64,000 nt of DNA from Bifidobacterium pseudolongum subsp. pseudolongum DSM 20099 (GTDB lineage Bacteria; Actinomycetota; Actinomycetes; Actinomycetales; Bifidobacteriaceae), in NCBI RefSeq assembly GCF_000771225.1, contig NZ_JDTZ01000005.1, forward strand, positions 124,001 to 188,000, given 5' to 3'. Below, in pieces: positions 41,084-53,760 of the stretch (its first letter is position 1; each line of letters begins with the position of its first letter). Made by a program: the position numbers and the translations under genes. Below the pieces are notes generated by a model. The model was given only the letters and a program-made list of their open reading frames with translations, was not told the DNA's origin and searched no databases.

Positions 41084-42157
41084 TTACGGCAGTACGCTGA
41101 CCACTTCGTCGGTTTGCAGAAAACGCAGCACATGCTGCAGATACGGCGCCACAATGCTGTTGGGCATCGAAAAGATCTCGTGCACGGATCCAGGCACGCG
41201 GATGAACCGCAGATCGCCGGCGTCGCGCCGTACGCGCTTGGCGAACTCGTTCTGCGCGCTGTTGCGCACCCAGTGGTCGGCGCCCGCCTGGAACATGAGG
41301 ATGGGCGTCTCGATCCGCTCGCACATGTCTTGCCGCAGCACGGCCGACGAAAGCCGCGCCGCCTGCCGCACCCACTCGTTCGCCGGCGCGGTGGTCTGGT
41401 AGTGCGTGTCCGCGTCGCGCAACGATTTGAACCATGTGACGCGTTCCATGCTCGCCCCGCGCTCCTCTTTCCAGTTGATCGCCGTGGTGAACCCGTGCTG
41501 GCCGGGTGCCATGCGCCTGCCCCTGCCCGCGTCGGCGAGCGCCCCGCACACCGTCGAGGCGAGCCATGTGGGCAGGCCCATGTTCGCCTCGATCATCGGC
41601 GACGAGAGCACGGCGCGGTCCACGATGTTCGGATAGCGTTCGAGCATGGCCGCGGCGATGCCGCCGCCCATCGAATGCGCGAAGAGCGTGAGCGGGTTGC
41701 CCTGCGCGTACCCGCGCCCCACTTCTCGCGTGAACTTGGCGAAGTCGGCCACGTACCGCCGCCAGTCATCGATGTACACCACCTGGTCGTCGCGCACATC
41801 ACGCTGCGAATAGCCGTGCCCGCGGTGCTCGAGGATGCACACGGAGAATCCGGCGAGCAGGAAATACCATGCCATTTCGGCGTATTTCGCGGCGAATTCG
41901 GAGAACCCGTGCGCAATGACGACGGCGCCATGGTTCCGCGTTGACGCGCCGGGCATGTGCAGCTGCTGGAATTCGTTCACGTCGTAGCACACGTAGTGCA
42001 GGTGCCCGGGTTCGGCGAGCGGCGGCAGCGGATGGCCCAGATGGTCCTCGGTGGCCGGCTGCATCGTGCCGCTGTGCCTGCAGCGCGCTATCGCCGGCAG
42101 CATGGTCTGCTCCACGGCGGCGCGGAAGTGCCGTTCGTCAATCATCGCGATTTCCAT
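41084..42157 (-). CDS. Lysophospholipase-like alpha/beta hydrolase
   Basis: The protein of about 357 residues has an oxyanion region (VVIAHGFSEF), a nucleophile elbow AHSMGGG, an Asp in MFQAGADHWV, and His in GSVHEIF, matching PldB/monoglyceride-lipase-like hydrolases. No signal peptide is seen. Start is uncertain: ATG at 42157, 42145 or 42166, none with a strong ribosome site. It probably forms a unit with the EamA gene 14 bp downstream and lies 52 bp from the S9 peptidase on the same strand. Confidence 0.87.
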   Translation of the reverse strand: MEIAMIDERHFRAAVEQTMLPAIARCRHSGTMQPATEDHLGHPLPPLAEPGHLHYVCYDVNEFQQLHMPGASTRNHGAVVIAHGFSEFAAKYAEMAWYFLLAGFSVCILEHRGHGYSQRDVRDDQVVYIDDWRRYVADFAKFTREVGRGYAQGNPLTLFAHSMGGGIAAAMLERYPNIVDRAVLSSPMIEANMGLPTWLASTVCGALADAGRGRRMAPGQHGFTTAINWKEERGASMERVTWFKSLRDADTHYQTTAPANEWVRQAARLSSAVLRQDMCERIETPILMFQAGADHWVRNSAQNEFAKRVRRDAGDLRFIRVPGSVHEIFSMPNSIVAPYLQHVLRFLQTDEVVSVLP

Positions 42158-42209
42158 ACCGACCATAGTAGGCAATGCGCGGCCTGTGCGCGCACAGCAG
42201 CACGCGCGC

Positions 42210-44594
42210 CTAGCGGGCGAGCGCTCGGGCGAGGAAGTCGCGCTGCAGCACGAGCAGGTTGCGCGCCACGGCCGGGTCGTTCGTCATGTGCGTGATGCCG
42301 GTGAGCGGCAAGAAGGTGTGTTCGCGGCCGGCTTCCATGAGCGCCTGGCTCAGGCGCAGCGAATGCGCGATCGTCACATTGTCGTCGGCGAATCCGTGGA
42401 TGAGCATGAGCGGGCGGCGCAGGCGCGGCGCGTCGGCGATGATGCTGTTGCGCGCGTAGACCTCGGGGTCGAGCCCCAGATACCGCTCGGTATAGCACGT
42501 GTCGTACAGCGTCCAGTCGGTGGGTGGGGCGCCGGCGCACGCCGCGGCGAACACGTCTGGCGCGCGGAGCACGGCGAGCGCGGAAAGGAACCCGCCGTAC
42601 GACCAGCCGATCATCGCCACACGTTCCAGATCCGGCTCGGGCAGCGCGCGCACGGCGGCATGCGCGTGGCGTGCGTGCGGCTGGCCGTCGTTGATCGCGC
42701 GCACGGCGCCGGCGAGCGCGTGCACGGCATCCACCTGATCAGCGAGCGTCACGTCTTTCATGCATTCATGGATCTCGCGGTCCCATCGCGGGCCGCGGCC
42801 GGTCGTGCCGCGCCCGTCGGCCACGACGACGAGATACCCCTGTTCGGCCCACCACTGCGCGTCCCAGTAGGCGGCCATGCTCATCGTGACCTCCTGGAAG
42901 CCCGGGCCTCCGTACGGGTGCATGAGCACGGGCAGCTGCCGCGCGGCGGCGTATTGCGCGCCGGTGGGCGCCACGATCGCTGCGTGCAGACCGCGCTCGC
43001 CAAGCCGCGCGAACCGCACGTTCATCGCGAGCCCGGGCACCGCCGCATGGTTCTTCACGTACACGCCGTTGCCGTGGAAATAGTGCATCATCTGCGCCTG
43101 CGGGTGCGCCATGTCGCGCCCGGCGATCATGAGGCCGTCGCCGCGGCGGGCCGCGCTCCACACACCCGGCTCGTCGGTCACCGGGTACACACGCCCTTCG
43201 TAATCGATCGCCACCACGTCGAAGCTGCGCGCGTCGTGGTCCGCCGCCGTGGCACGCCATGTCTTGGGCACGTCGGGCGCGAGTTCGGGCGTGCGCTGCA
43301 CGACGCACATCACCGTGCCGTCGTCGGCGTCGAGCAGCGCGCGCACCTGCCAGCCGGCCGGGGTGAATGGCACGCCGTCCACGGTGAGGCGGTTCGTGTC
43401 GGCGCGCATGTCGTTGACGGAGCAGATCAGCCGGCCGTCGGGCGTATATGCGGGCGTGCCGTCGATCAGGTCGATCCACTGGTCGTTGTGATGCGTCTCG
43501 AGCACACTGACAGGCAGCAGCGGCATCGTGCGCTCGTCGATCGACGTCAGATGCGCCCATTCGGATTCCTCGGGCACGTCCACGCGCAGGATCTGCTCGT
43601 CGGTCTGCAGGCGGTTCAGCACACGCAGCAGCGGGCGCTGACCGGACTGCCAGCGCACCACGGCCAGGTATTCGTAGGCGGTGTTGTCCCAATCCACAAG
43701 CGCCGTGCGGTCCACATGCAGGCGGTCATCGGCGAGGTGCACGGCGAACAGGTCCACCACGGCGTTCTGCGTCAACGCGCGCGGGTAGCGGTGGCGCATG
43801 CCCGGGTCGGCCGGGTTCGCCGGGTCGCTGATCGTCCACAACGGTTCGGCGGCGGAGTCGAAGCATTCCACGAGCAATGTGCGCGAATCGGGGCCCCACC
43901 AGAAGCCGCTGTAGCGGTCCATCTCCTCGGCAGCGGCGAATTCCGCCAGGCCAGCGCGCATCGTGGCGCGGTCCTGTTCGGCCACGGTGAACACGGCGTG
44001 CGCGCGGCCGGTCGCGGTCTCGGCAACCACGACCGCCGTGCCGGTCGCATACGCCACGCGCGTGCCGTCCGGGCTGACGCGCGGATTGAGGATCGGCGTG
44101 GCGTACTGCCGCTCGCCGTCATCGTCGAACGTGAGCTCCAGCCGGCGCGTTTCGGCGGTGACACCGTCCTCGCCGAGCTCGCAGACAAACAGCTCGCCGT
44201 TGATCGTGAACAGTACCGTGCGGCCCGCGTCGTCGACGCTGTACGCGACGATGCCGCTGCCGCTTTCACGCGCGCGCTCGCGGCGGGCGCGCTCCTCAGC
44301 CGGCACATCCTCGGCGTCGGCGTCGGCGAGCAGCGTGCGCGGGTCGGCGAGCATGAACTCACCCACCGCGTCGGTGCCGTTGTTCACGCTGACCCACAAC
44401 GCCGTCACCGTGTCCTCACTGCCGTCGGAACGCAGGAACAGCATGCGTTCGCCGTCGCCGAGCAGCGTGGCGCAACGCGGGGCGCCGCAGGTGAACCGGG
44501 TTGTGCGCGCCTTGTTGGCGGCGTATTCGCGCACGGCTTCGGACTGGATGGAATCAGCCGCCTGGCCGGCGGCGGGCTGCAATGGTTTCGTCAT
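42210..44594 (-). CDS. S9B prolyl oligopeptidase (DPP-IV-like)
   Basis: The 794-residue protein has an N-terminal beta-propeller (about 40-500) and a C-terminal alpha/beta hydrolase. The Glu pair in AEEMDRYSGFWWGPD is the DPP-IV family mark for binding a free N-terminus. The triad is Ser in GWSYGG, Asp in GFADDNV, and His in TGITHMT. It should remove X-Pro or X-Ala dipeptides. No signal peptide is visible, so it is probably cytoplasmic, working on imported peptides. AAGGCGG precedes the ATG. Confidence 0.92.
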   Translation of the reverse strand: MTKPLQPAAGQAADSIQSEAVREYAANKARTTRFTCGAPRCATLLGDGERMLFLRSDGSEDTVTALWVSVNNGTDAVGEFMLADPRTLLADADAEDVPAEERARRERARESGSGIVAYSVDDAGRTVLFTINGELFVCELGEDGVTAETRRLELTFDDDGERQYATPILNPRVSPDGTRVAYATGTAVVVAETATGRAHAVFTVAEQDRATMRAGLAEFAAAEEMDRYSGFWWGPDSRTLLVECFDSAAEPLWTISDPANPADPGMRHRYPRALTQNAVVDLFAVHLADDRLHVDRTALVDWDNTAYEYLAVVRWQSGQRPLLRVLNRLQTDEQILRVDVPEESEWAHLTSIDERTMPLLPVSVLETHHNDQWIDLIDGTPAYTPDGRLICSVNDMRADTNRLTVDGVPFTPAGWQVRALLDADDGTVMCVVQRTPELAPDVPKTWRATAADHDARSFDVVAIDYEGRVYPVTDEPGVWSAARRGDGLMIAGRDMAHPQAQMMHYFHGNGVYVKNHAAVPGLAMNVRFARLGERGLHAAIVAPTGAQYAAARQLPVLMHPYGGPGFQEVTMSMAAYWDAQWWAEQGYLVVVADGRGTTGRGPRWDREIHECMKDVTLADQVDAVHALAGAVRAINDGQPHARHAHAAVRALPEPDLERVAMIGWSYGGFLSALAVLRAPDVFAAACAGAPPTDWTLYDTCYTERYLGLDPEVYARNSIIADAPRLRRPLMLIHGFADDNVTIAHSLRLSQALMEAGREHTFLPLTGITHMTNDPAVARNLLVLQRDFLARALAR

Positions 44595-44674
44595 ACCGCC
44601 TTACGCTAGCACCCGCAAAAGCCGTCCTGTTGGCAACCCCGCGTAGGATAGGTGGAGTATAGAAAGGGACAACT

Positions 44675-45376
44675 ATGAGCGTTCTTGATCGTTTTGAGAA
44701 AAGCGTGGAGGGCGCGGTCAACGGAGTGTTCGCGAAATTCGGCTCCAAAGACCTGCAGCCCGTCGACCTCTCCAGCGCGCTCGAGCGCGAGATCGACGCC
44801 GAGGCGATGCCCGTGGGACGCGACCGCACGGTGGCGCCGAACGAATACCGATTCAAGCTGAGCACCCCCGATTTCGACCGCATCGAGCAGTGGGGGTCCG
44901 AGGCGCTCGCCAACGAACTGGCCGACAATCTCACGCAGTACGCGAAGAGCCAGCATTATGCGTTCGTGGGCCCGGTCGTGGTGATCTTCGAAGAGGACCT
45001 CGACCAGACAAAAGGCAACTTCAAACTCACGTCCGAGTCCGTGCAGGGCAATGCCGTGCCGGTCACGACCGACGCGCAGACCGAGGACTGCCCCATGCTC
45101 GAAGTGAACAACAGCCAGTACCTGCTCACGAAGGACAAGACGATCCTGGGCCGCGGCTCCGGCTGCGACATCGTGATCGACGACCCGGGCATCTCGCGCA
45201 AGCACCTCGAGATCGACATTACCGACAACGGCGTGATCGCACGCGACCTCGGCTCCACCAACGGCACGTACGTGGAGGGCCATCAGGTCCCCGCCGCCAC
45301 CCTGCTCGACGGCAACACGATCACGATCGGCCGCACGCGCATCCTGTACTGGGCCTCCTCCCAAGATCAGGAGTAA
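44675..45376 (+). CDS. fhaA: FhaA: DUF3662 and FHA domain protein
   Basis: The 233-residue protein has an N-terminal DUF3662 domain (about 1-125) and a C-terminal FHA domain (about 150-225) with GRGSGCDIVIDDPGISRKHLEI and DLGSTNGTYV, the phosphothreonine-binding residues. In mycobacteria FhaA binds phosphorylated MviN and regulates peptidoglycan synthesis. It is the first gene of the fhaA-fhaB-PP2C-rodA-pbpA-pknA-pknB operon and has GAAAGGGAC ahead of its ATG. Confidence 0.95.
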   Translation: MSVLDRFEKSVEGAVNGVFAKFGSKDLQPVDLSSALEREIDAEAMPVGRDRTVAPNEYRFKLSTPDFDRIEQWGSEALANELADNLTQYAKSQHYAFVGPVVVIFEEDLDQTKGNFKLTSESVQGNAVPVTTDAQTEDCPMLEVNNSQYLLTKDKTILGRGSGCDIVIDDPGISRKHLEIDITDNGVIARDLGSTNGTYVEGHQVPAATLLDGNTITIGRTRILYWASSQDQE

Positions 45377-45400
45377 TCCGGAAGACCACCACCACTCGTT

Positions 45401-45961
45401 ATGATTACCGAACTCACTTTCACGGTGCTGAAGTACGCGTTCCTCTTGCTGCTGTGGGTGTTCGTCTGGCTCATCTCGCGGTCGCTGTACCGCGACGTGG
45501 CCACGTTCAGCCCACGCAAGTCGCGTGCCAGCCGCCGCAAGGAACGCCAGGCGCGTAAGAAGGCCGAAGTGCCGGCCCCCGCCGCGCAGCCGCTGCGTTC
45601 GCCCCCATCCACCGCCGCCGGCGCCGCCGTGCCCGTCGCGGCGGCGCAGCCGCAGGCCGCCGAGCAGAAGCCGACCCTGCTCGTGATCATCGACGGCCCC
45701 CTCGCAGGTACGTCCGTGCCGCTCAACAATGGTGTGATCACGCTCGGCCGCGCCTCGTCCAACAATGTGGTGCTCGACGACGAATTCGTCTCGTCGCACC
45801 ACGCGCGCGTCTACCCCGACCCGACAACCGACTCGTGGGCCATCGAAGACCTGCACAGCACCAACGGCACCGTGGTCAACCAGCAGCGCATCAACGCCCC
45901 CACCATCCTGGCCCCGCGCGTCCCCGTGCGCATCGGCGCCACCACATTCGAACTGAGGTGA
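45401..45961 (+). CDS. fhaB: FhaB: membrane-anchored FHA protein
   Basis: The 186-residue protein has one N-terminal membrane helix (about 7-26), a basic then Ala/Pro-rich linker, and a C-terminal FHA domain (TLGRASSNNVVLDDEFVSSHHARV, HSTNGTVVN). This is the FhaB/FipA layout, which links PknB-type phosphorylation to the divisome. It starts 24 bp after fhaA and ends 10 bp before the phosphatase gene. Confidence 0.93.
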   Translation: MITELTFTVLKYAFLLLLWVFVWLISRSLYRDVATFSPRKSRASRRKERQARKKAEVPAPAAQPLRSPPSTAAGAAVPVAAAQPQAAEQKPTLLVIIDGPLAGTSVPLNNGVITLGRASSNNVVLDDEFVSSHHARVYPDPTTDSWAIEDLHSTNGTVVNQQRINAPTILAPRVPVRIGATTFELR

Positions 45962-45971
45962 TTGAGCACCG

Positions 45972-47594
45972 ATGACCTCTTCCGAAGAACCCACGTTGTA
46001 CATGTATTCGACGACCGTCTCCGATGTGGGCACCGTGCGGTCGAACAACCAGGACTCCACATTCGCGGGCGCGCATCTGGTGGCGGTCTGCGACGGCATG
46101 GGCGGCCACGCGGGCGGCGACACCGCCTCGACGATCGCGATCCGTTCCCTCGCGCACATCGAACAGGATTCCCCGAACGGCGACGTGGCGCGCGCCACGC
46201 AGATCATGGAGACTTCCGCGATGGCCGCGCACGACGCGATTGTGGGCAAGGCGAAGCGCGAACGCAAACTCGCCGGCATGGGCACCACAATCACCGCGAT
46301 CACGCTCGTAGCCGACTATTGGGTGCTCGCGCACATCGGCGATTCGCGCGCATACCTATTGCGCGACGGCCACCTGATGCGCCTGACGAACGACCACAGC
46401 TACGTGCAGCACCTCATCGACACCAAGCGCATCAGCCAATCCGAGGCACGCAACCACCCGCAGCGCAATGTGGTGATGCGCGTGCTCGGCGACTTCGACA
46501 TCGACGCGCGCCCAGACATTTCGATCCGCACGGCGCGCGCTGGCGACCGCCTGCTGCTGTGCTCCGACGGCTTGTGCGGCGTGCTCGAGGATTCGACGAT
46601 CGAAGAGACGATGCTGCACTTCACCGACCCCGAGGAATGCGCGCAAAAGCTCGTCTCGATGGCATTGCGCGCCGGCAGCACCGACAATGTGAGCGCGGTG
46701 ATCGCCGACGCGACACTCGCGCTGAACGCCGACGGCTTCGACCTGCCGCACCAGACGCCGATCGTCGGTGGCGCGGCGAGCGCGACGCTCGAAGCGGTGG
46801 CGGACATCATCCATGAACCGGTCGTCTCCGCGCCGCCGCTGATCTCCACATCGTCGCCGGCGGAACGCGCCGCTGCGCTGATCGCGTCGAGCAAAACGCA
46901 CCCGGACAGCGAGGACGAGCAGCCGAACCAGACCGTGGGCCAGCCGTCGGATGTGCGTGAAGAGGCCGGCGAGCGCACGACGCCGGACACCGGTGAAATC
47001 CCGGTGGTGCAGAAGCAGGACGGCAACTACAGCGCCGACCCGAACGACCCCGAAGTGGCGCGGGCGATCCATCAGGAACAGCTTGACCAGAAGAAGCAGG
47101 CGCGCACGAAGCGCTTCCACGGGCGCGTGGCCGCGGTCATCACGGCAGTCGTGGTGCTTGTGGCGTTGTGTGGCGGCGCGTGGGGCGCCTATGCGTGGAG
47201 CCAGAACCAGTATTACCTCGCCGCAGACGAAGGCAAGGTGGCGATCTACCAAGGTGTGCCCACGAACATCTTCGGCCTGCAGCTTTCGCACCCAATCGAG
47301 CAGACCTCCATGCACATCAGCGAGCTGCCCGAACAGTGGCGCAACCAGCTCAAGCAGGGCATCCCCGCCGACAGCTACAGCGACGCCCAGGCGCATGTGG
47401 ACCTGATCGAAGACCAGTTCAACCAGATGCAGCAGGAGCAGGAAGCCAAGAAGAAGGCGGCCGAAGAGGAGCGCAAGCGCCTTGAGGAGCAGGCCGGGAA
47501 GAGCAAATCCTCGCCGTCGCCGAGCCCCAGCGCGAGCACAGGTTCCAGCTCCAGTCCGAGCCCGAGCAAGAAGGCTTCGCAGGAGGATTCGTGA
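45972..47594 (+). CDS. pstP: PP2C-type Ser/Thr phosphatase
   Basis: The 540-residue protein has an N-terminal PP2C domain (about 8-245) with the metal motifs RSNNQD, VCDGMGGH and SDGLC..D, then a linker, one membrane helix (about 377-400) and an extracellular Glu/Lys-rich and Ser/Pro-rich tail. It would dephosphorylate PknA/PknB targets. The stop overlaps the rodA start by one base. Confidence 0.94.
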   Translation: MTSSEEPTLYMYSTTVSDVGTVRSNNQDSTFAGAHLVAVCDGMGGHAGGDTASTIAIRSLAHIEQDSPNGDVARATQIMETSAMAAHDAIVGKAKRERKLAGMGTTITAITLVADYWVLAHIGDSRAYLLRDGHLMRLTNDHSYVQHLIDTKRISQSEARNHPQRNVVMRVLGDFDIDARPDISIRTARAGDRLLLCSDGLCGVLEDSTIEETMLHFTDPEECAQKLVSMALRAGSTDNVSAVIADATLALNADGFDLPHQTPIVGGAASATLEAVADIIHEPVVSAPPLISTSSPAERAAALIASSKTHPDSEDEQPNQTVGQPSDVREEAGERTTPDTGEIPVVQKQDGNYSADPNDPEVARAIHQEQLDQKKQARTKRFHGRVAAVITAVVVLVALCGGAWGAYAWSQNQYYLAADEGKVAIYQGVPTNIFGLQLSHPIEQTSMHISELPEQWRNQLKQGIPADSYSDAQAHVDLIEDQFNQMQQEQEAKKKAAEEERKRLEEQAGKSKSSPSPSPSASTGSSSSPSPSKKASQEDS

Positions 47595-49162
47595 TGGCCA
47601 AAGTCCAGATCCGTTACCTGCTGCAGATCCTCTTCGCCATCGTGATCGCGGCGCTCGGCTTCTTCCAGATGTTCGCGCGCATCGACGGCGGGCTGCCGAG
47701 CAATGTGCTCGTGATGATGATCGCCACGGCGGCCATGTTCATCATCACATGGGCTCTCATCTACCGGTTCCAGCCGTATGCGAACCAGTCGATCATGGCG
47801 TGCGTGTTCATGCTCACCGCACTGGGCATCCTCATGATCGCGCGCATCGACGCGGAGTCGGACACGCGCGTGGCAAGCCGCCAGATGATTTGGATGTGCA
47901 TCGCGCTCGTGTGCTGCGACGTGCTGTTCGTGTGCATACGCGATTACCGCATTCTGCGCCGTTTTTCGTATGTGAGCATGGTCGTGGGCCTTGCGCTGCT
48001 GCTCTCGCCGATGGTGCCCGGACTGGGCCGCGAGATCGGCGGCGCGCGCATCTGGATTGGCATCGGCTCGTACCAGCTGCAGCCGGGCGAATTCGCCAAG
48101 CTGTTCCTCGCGTTCTTCTTCGCGTCGTACCTGTTCAACCACCGCGACCAGCTGGCCGTGGGCGGCAAGAAGGTGTTCGGCCTGCAATTGCCGCGCCTCA
48201 AGGACCTCGGCCCGATCATCATCGTGTGGATCACCTCGATGGGAGTGCTGATCGCGCAGCACGACCTGGGCACTTCGCTCATGTTCTTCGCGATGTTCGT
48301 GGCGATGCTGTACGTGGCCACCGGGCGGTCAAGCTGGATCCTGATCGGCGGCATCGCCTTCGCGATCGGCTGCATTGCGGCCGCGCGCATCTTCGCGCAC
48401 GTCGGCTACCGCGTGGAAGCGTGGCTGCACCCCTTCGACCCGGTGATCTACAACCGCTACCCGGGCGGGTCGAGCCAGATTGTGCAGGGCCTGTTCGGCC
48501 TGGCCGCCGGCGGCCTGTTCGGCACCGGCCTGGGACAGGGACATCCGGCCATCACTCCGCTCGCCAACTCCGATTTCATTTTCGCCTCCGCGGGCGAAGA
48601 GCTCGGCCTCGTCGGCATTTTCGCGATCCTGCTGCTCTACCTGCTCATCATCGCGGCCGGTATGGTCGTGGCGATGAAGATCAAGGACGGCTTCGGCAAA
48701 CTGCTCGCCTCGGGACTCGTGTTCACGATGGCGTTCCAGGTGTTCACCGTGGTCGGCGGCATCACGCTCGTCATTCCACTGACCGGCCTGACGATGCCAT
48801 ACATGGCGGCCGGCGGCTCGTCACTGATCGCGAATTATGTGCTCGCCGCACTGCTCGTGATCATGTCGAATGCCGCGAACAAGCCGCAGGTCGACACAAT
48901 GAGCGACACGTTCCGCATGGAGGCGCTTTCCGCGCTCCAGCAGCGCCAGCAGCAGAAAGACACGTCGCGCCACAGCGGCGCGACGGCCACGGCGCAGGTG
49001 GACGAGCCCGGCCACACCGCCGACATGCCCGTCGTGCCGCTGGCCCCGCGGCATGGCGCGCACGCGGCCCCGCCGGCGCCGCCCGTGCAGGACGGCGAGG
49101 CGACCGAGGTGGTGGCGCCGCTGCGTTCCACCGACGCCACCACGGGAGGTGACGAATCATGA
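47594..49162 (+). CDS. rodA: RodA/FtsW-family SEDS glycosyltransferase
   Basis: The 522-residue membrane protein has about ten helices and the SEDS signatures LGREIGGARIWIGIGSYQLQPGEFAKL and GHPAITPLANSDFIFASAGEELG with the catalytic-site Asp. It polymerises lipid II glycan strands with the PBP encoded next. About 100 hydrophilic residues follow the last helix. TGATG couples it to the phosphatase gene. Confidence 0.95.
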   Translation: MAKVQIRYLLQILFAIVIAALGFFQMFARIDGGLPSNVLVMMIATAAMFIITWALIYRFQPYANQSIMACVFMLTALGILMIARIDAESDTRVASRQMIWMCIALVCCDVLFVCIRDYRILRRFSYVSMVVGLALLLSPMVPGLGREIGGARIWIGIGSYQLQPGEFAKLFLAFFFASYLFNHRDQLAVGGKKVFGLQLPRLKDLGPIIIVWITSMGVLIAQHDLGTSLMFFAMFVAMLYVATGRSSWILIGGIAFAIGCIAAARIFAHVGYRVEAWLHPFDPVIYNRYPGGSSQIVQGLFGLAAGGLFGTGLGQGHPAITPLANSDFIFASAGEELGLVGIFAILLLYLLIIAAGMVVAMKIKDGFGKLLASGLVFTMAFQVFTVVGGITLVIPLTGLTMPYMAAGGSSLIANYVLAALLVIMSNAANKPQVDTMSDTFRMEALSALQQRQQQKDTSRHSGATATAQVDEPGHTADMPVVPLAPRHGAHAAPPAPPVQDGEATEVVAPLRSTDATTGGDES

Positions 49163-50625
49163 ACAAGAGCCTGAGGCAGCTGTTCACCGCTGTGCTCGTG
49201 CTGTTCGTGGTGCTCGGCATCTCGTCGTCGATCATCATGACCGTGCAGTCGAACTCGCTTTCGCACGACGCGCGCAACACGCGTTCGCTCTACCACATGT
49301 ACGGGGCGCCGCGTGGCGCGATCCTCGCCTCCGACGGCACCGTGCTCGCCAAATCGGACCCCGTCAACGACGCGTTCTCGTACCAGCGCTCGTACGCGAA
49401 CGGCGCGCTCTATGCACCGGTCACCGGGTATTTCTCGGTCACGCAGAACGCCGACCGTGGCATCGAAGCCTCCGAGAACGACCTGCTGACGGGTGAATCG
49501 AACGCCCTGTTCTGGCAGCGGATCAAAGCCGTGTTCACCGGTGAGGAGAACCGCGGCGCCTCGATCGAGACGTCGATCAACACCACGTTGCAGACCGTGG
49601 CGGCGCAGGAGCTCGGCGACCAGGACGGCTCCGTCGTGGCGATCGAACCGAGCACCGGCCGCATCCTGGCCATGGTCAGCTCGCCGAGCTACGACCCCAA
49701 CGCGTTGGCGACGCATGACACCGGTTCCGCGAGCAAGGCGTACACCGAACTGGTGAACGACGAGTCCAACCCGATGCTCAACCGCGCTACGAGCCAGCTC
49801 TACCCGCCCGGATCCACGTTCAAGACCGTGGTGGCGGCCGCCGCGCTCGAATCAGGCAAATACCAGCTCGATTCGCAGATCCCGGCCGGCTCCGCCTACA
49901 CGCTGCCCGGCACGCAGACCGAGCTGACGAACTCGTCGTCGCTCGGCGACGGCTCGGACGGCAAGATCTCGCTCAAGAGCGCCATGGCATATTCGTCGAA
50001 CACCGCGTTCGCGCAGCTCGGCGTGGCGCTCGGCGACGAGACGGTGTCGGACATGGCCAAGAAACTCGGCTTCGATTCGACGATCACGATCGACGGGTCG
50101 GATTCGACCGGCCTGCCGATGCGCGCCGTGGCTTCGCGCTTCCCGCAGAACGTGGCCGGCGACAAGCTCGCGCTCGCCTCGATCGGGCAGGGCGACACAC
50201 TCGTCACCCCGCTGCAGAACGCCATGGTGGCCGCGGCGGTGGCCAACAAGGGCAAGGTCATGAAGCCCACGCTCGTGGACCGTGTGCGGTTCAGCGACCT
50301 TTCGGTGCTGCCGGACACGAAACCGCAGGTGATGAGCACGGCGTTCAGCGAAGACACCGCCAAGAAACTGACCGAGGCGATGGAGGCCGTGGTGACGGAA
50401 GGCAACCCGAACCTCGAGATCCCCGGCGTGCGCGTGGCGGCGAAGACCGGCACCGCACAGATCGGCGTCGACAACAGTTCGATCGACGGCTGGACGATCG
50501 GGTTCGCGCCGGCGGACAACCCCAAGATCGCAGTGGCGGTCGTCGTACACAATGTGGATTTATATGGATCATTTGCAGCAGGACCAATCATGACGGCAGT
50601 AATGAAGGAGGCGTTGAAGCAATGA
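49159..50625 (+). CDS. pbpA: Class B-like penicillin-binding protein
   Basis: The 488-residue transpeptidase has a membrane helix (about 8-28), a short pedestal domain and a transpeptidase domain. Ser219 is the nucleophile in STFK, the second motif is SSN at 279-281, and the third is KTG in AAKTGTAQ. It crosslinks the strands made by RodA. It overlaps rodA and pknA by four bases each. Confidence 0.96.
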   Translation: MNKSLRQLFTAVLVLFVVLGISSSIIMTVQSNSLSHDARNTRSLYHMYGAPRGAILASDGTVLAKSDPVNDAFSYQRSYANGALYAPVTGYFSVTQNADRGIEASENDLLTGESNALFWQRIKAVFTGEENRGASIETSINTTLQTVAAQELGDQDGSVVAIEPSTGRILAMVSSPSYDPNALATHDTGSASKAYTELVNDESNPMLNRATSQLYPPGSTFKTVVAAAALESGKYQLDSQIPAGSAYTLPGTQTELTNSSSLGDGSDGKISLKSAMAYSSNTAFAQLGVALGDETVSDMAKKLGFDSTITIDGSDSTGLPMRAVASRFPQNVAGDKLALASIGQGDTLVTPLQNAMVAAAVANKGKVMKPTLVDRVRFSDLSVLPDTKPQVMSTAFSEDTAKKLTEAMEAVVTEGNPNLEIPGVRVAAKTGTAQIGVDNSSIDGWTIGFAPADNPKIAVAVVVHNVDLYGSFAAGPIMTAVMKEALKQ

Positions 50626-51649
50626 GACTCATTGAAGGACAGCTGATTCACCGCCGTTACCGCCTTGATTCGCGGCTCGCGCAAGGCGGCATGGGCGAAG
50701 TGTGGAAAGGGTTCGACATCCAGCTCGGGCGCCCGGTGGCCATCAAGGCGTTGCGCACCGACACGACGAACCAGGAATCGAAACTGCGCAGGCTGCGTGC
50801 CGAGGCGCGCAATTCCGCGAATCTGGCGCACCCCAACATCGCTGCGCTGTTCGAGTATTACGAGCACGACGGCATCGGGTTCCTCATCATGGAATACGTG
50901 CCGAGCAAATCGCTCGCCGACCTGTTCCACGAGCTCAACGGCCCGATGGACCCCACCGAACTGCTGCCGATCCTCGTGCAGGTGGCGCGCGGCCTGTTCG
51001 TGGCGCATTCGCACGGCGTGATCCACCGCGACGTCAAGCCGGCGAACATCATGGTCTCCGAGAACGGCGAGGTCAAGATCACCGATTTCGGCGTCTCGTA
51101 CTCCACGAACCAGGAGCAGATCACGCAAGACGGAATGGTCGTCGGCACCGCGCAGTACATCTCGCCCGAGCAGGCGCAGGGCAAGCACGCCACGCCGCAG
51201 TCCGACATCTATTCGCTCGGTGTGGTGGCGTACGAAGGCCTGTGCGGGCACCGCCCGTTCACCGGCGCCACGCCAGTCGACATCGCGGCCGCGCATGTGA
51301 ACAACCCGGTGCCGCCGCTGCCGGCGAGCGTCGACTTCCAACTGTCGCAATTCGTGATGTCGATGCTGTCGAAGGACCCGCTCGACCGCCCGAACGACGC
51401 GCTGACTGTGGCGCGCATCCTCACGCGCATCCAGCGCCGTCTGCTCGACCAGCAGACAAGCGCTGCGGACGCGACGATGATCACGTCGAGCGCGCGCATG
51501 CCGCGCCGCGTGGTGAGCGCCCCGCACCATGACCCGCTCACGACCGACCCGGCCGGCATGCTGCCGCGCACGACCGATGAGGACCACGCACAATCACTCT
51601 TCCATTCGACTCTACGACCTGGCACACGCCTGCAAGCGAAGGAGCAGCA

Positions 51650-51653
<4 letters not shown>
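50622..51653 (+). CDS. pknA: Ser/Thr protein kinase, soluble PknA-like
   Basis: The 343-residue protein has a complete Hanks-type kinase domain (about 12-275): GGMGEVWKG, VAIK, HRDVKPANIM, DFGVS and the activation loop ending GTAQYISPEQ. The C-terminal 65 residues are hydrophilic and lack a membrane helix, unlike the usual membrane-anchored PknA. It is likely to act with PknB on cell-shape and division proteins. Confidence 0.95.
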
Positions 51654-53740
<2,087 letters not shown>

Positions 53741-53760
53741 TCCGTTGGGGCTGCCAACAC

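Noticed and set aside
42051-44609. 852-codon open frame opposite the S9 peptidase
   Set aside because: Composition is that of a shadow frame. The opposite strand has the complete peptidase with all catalytic motifs.
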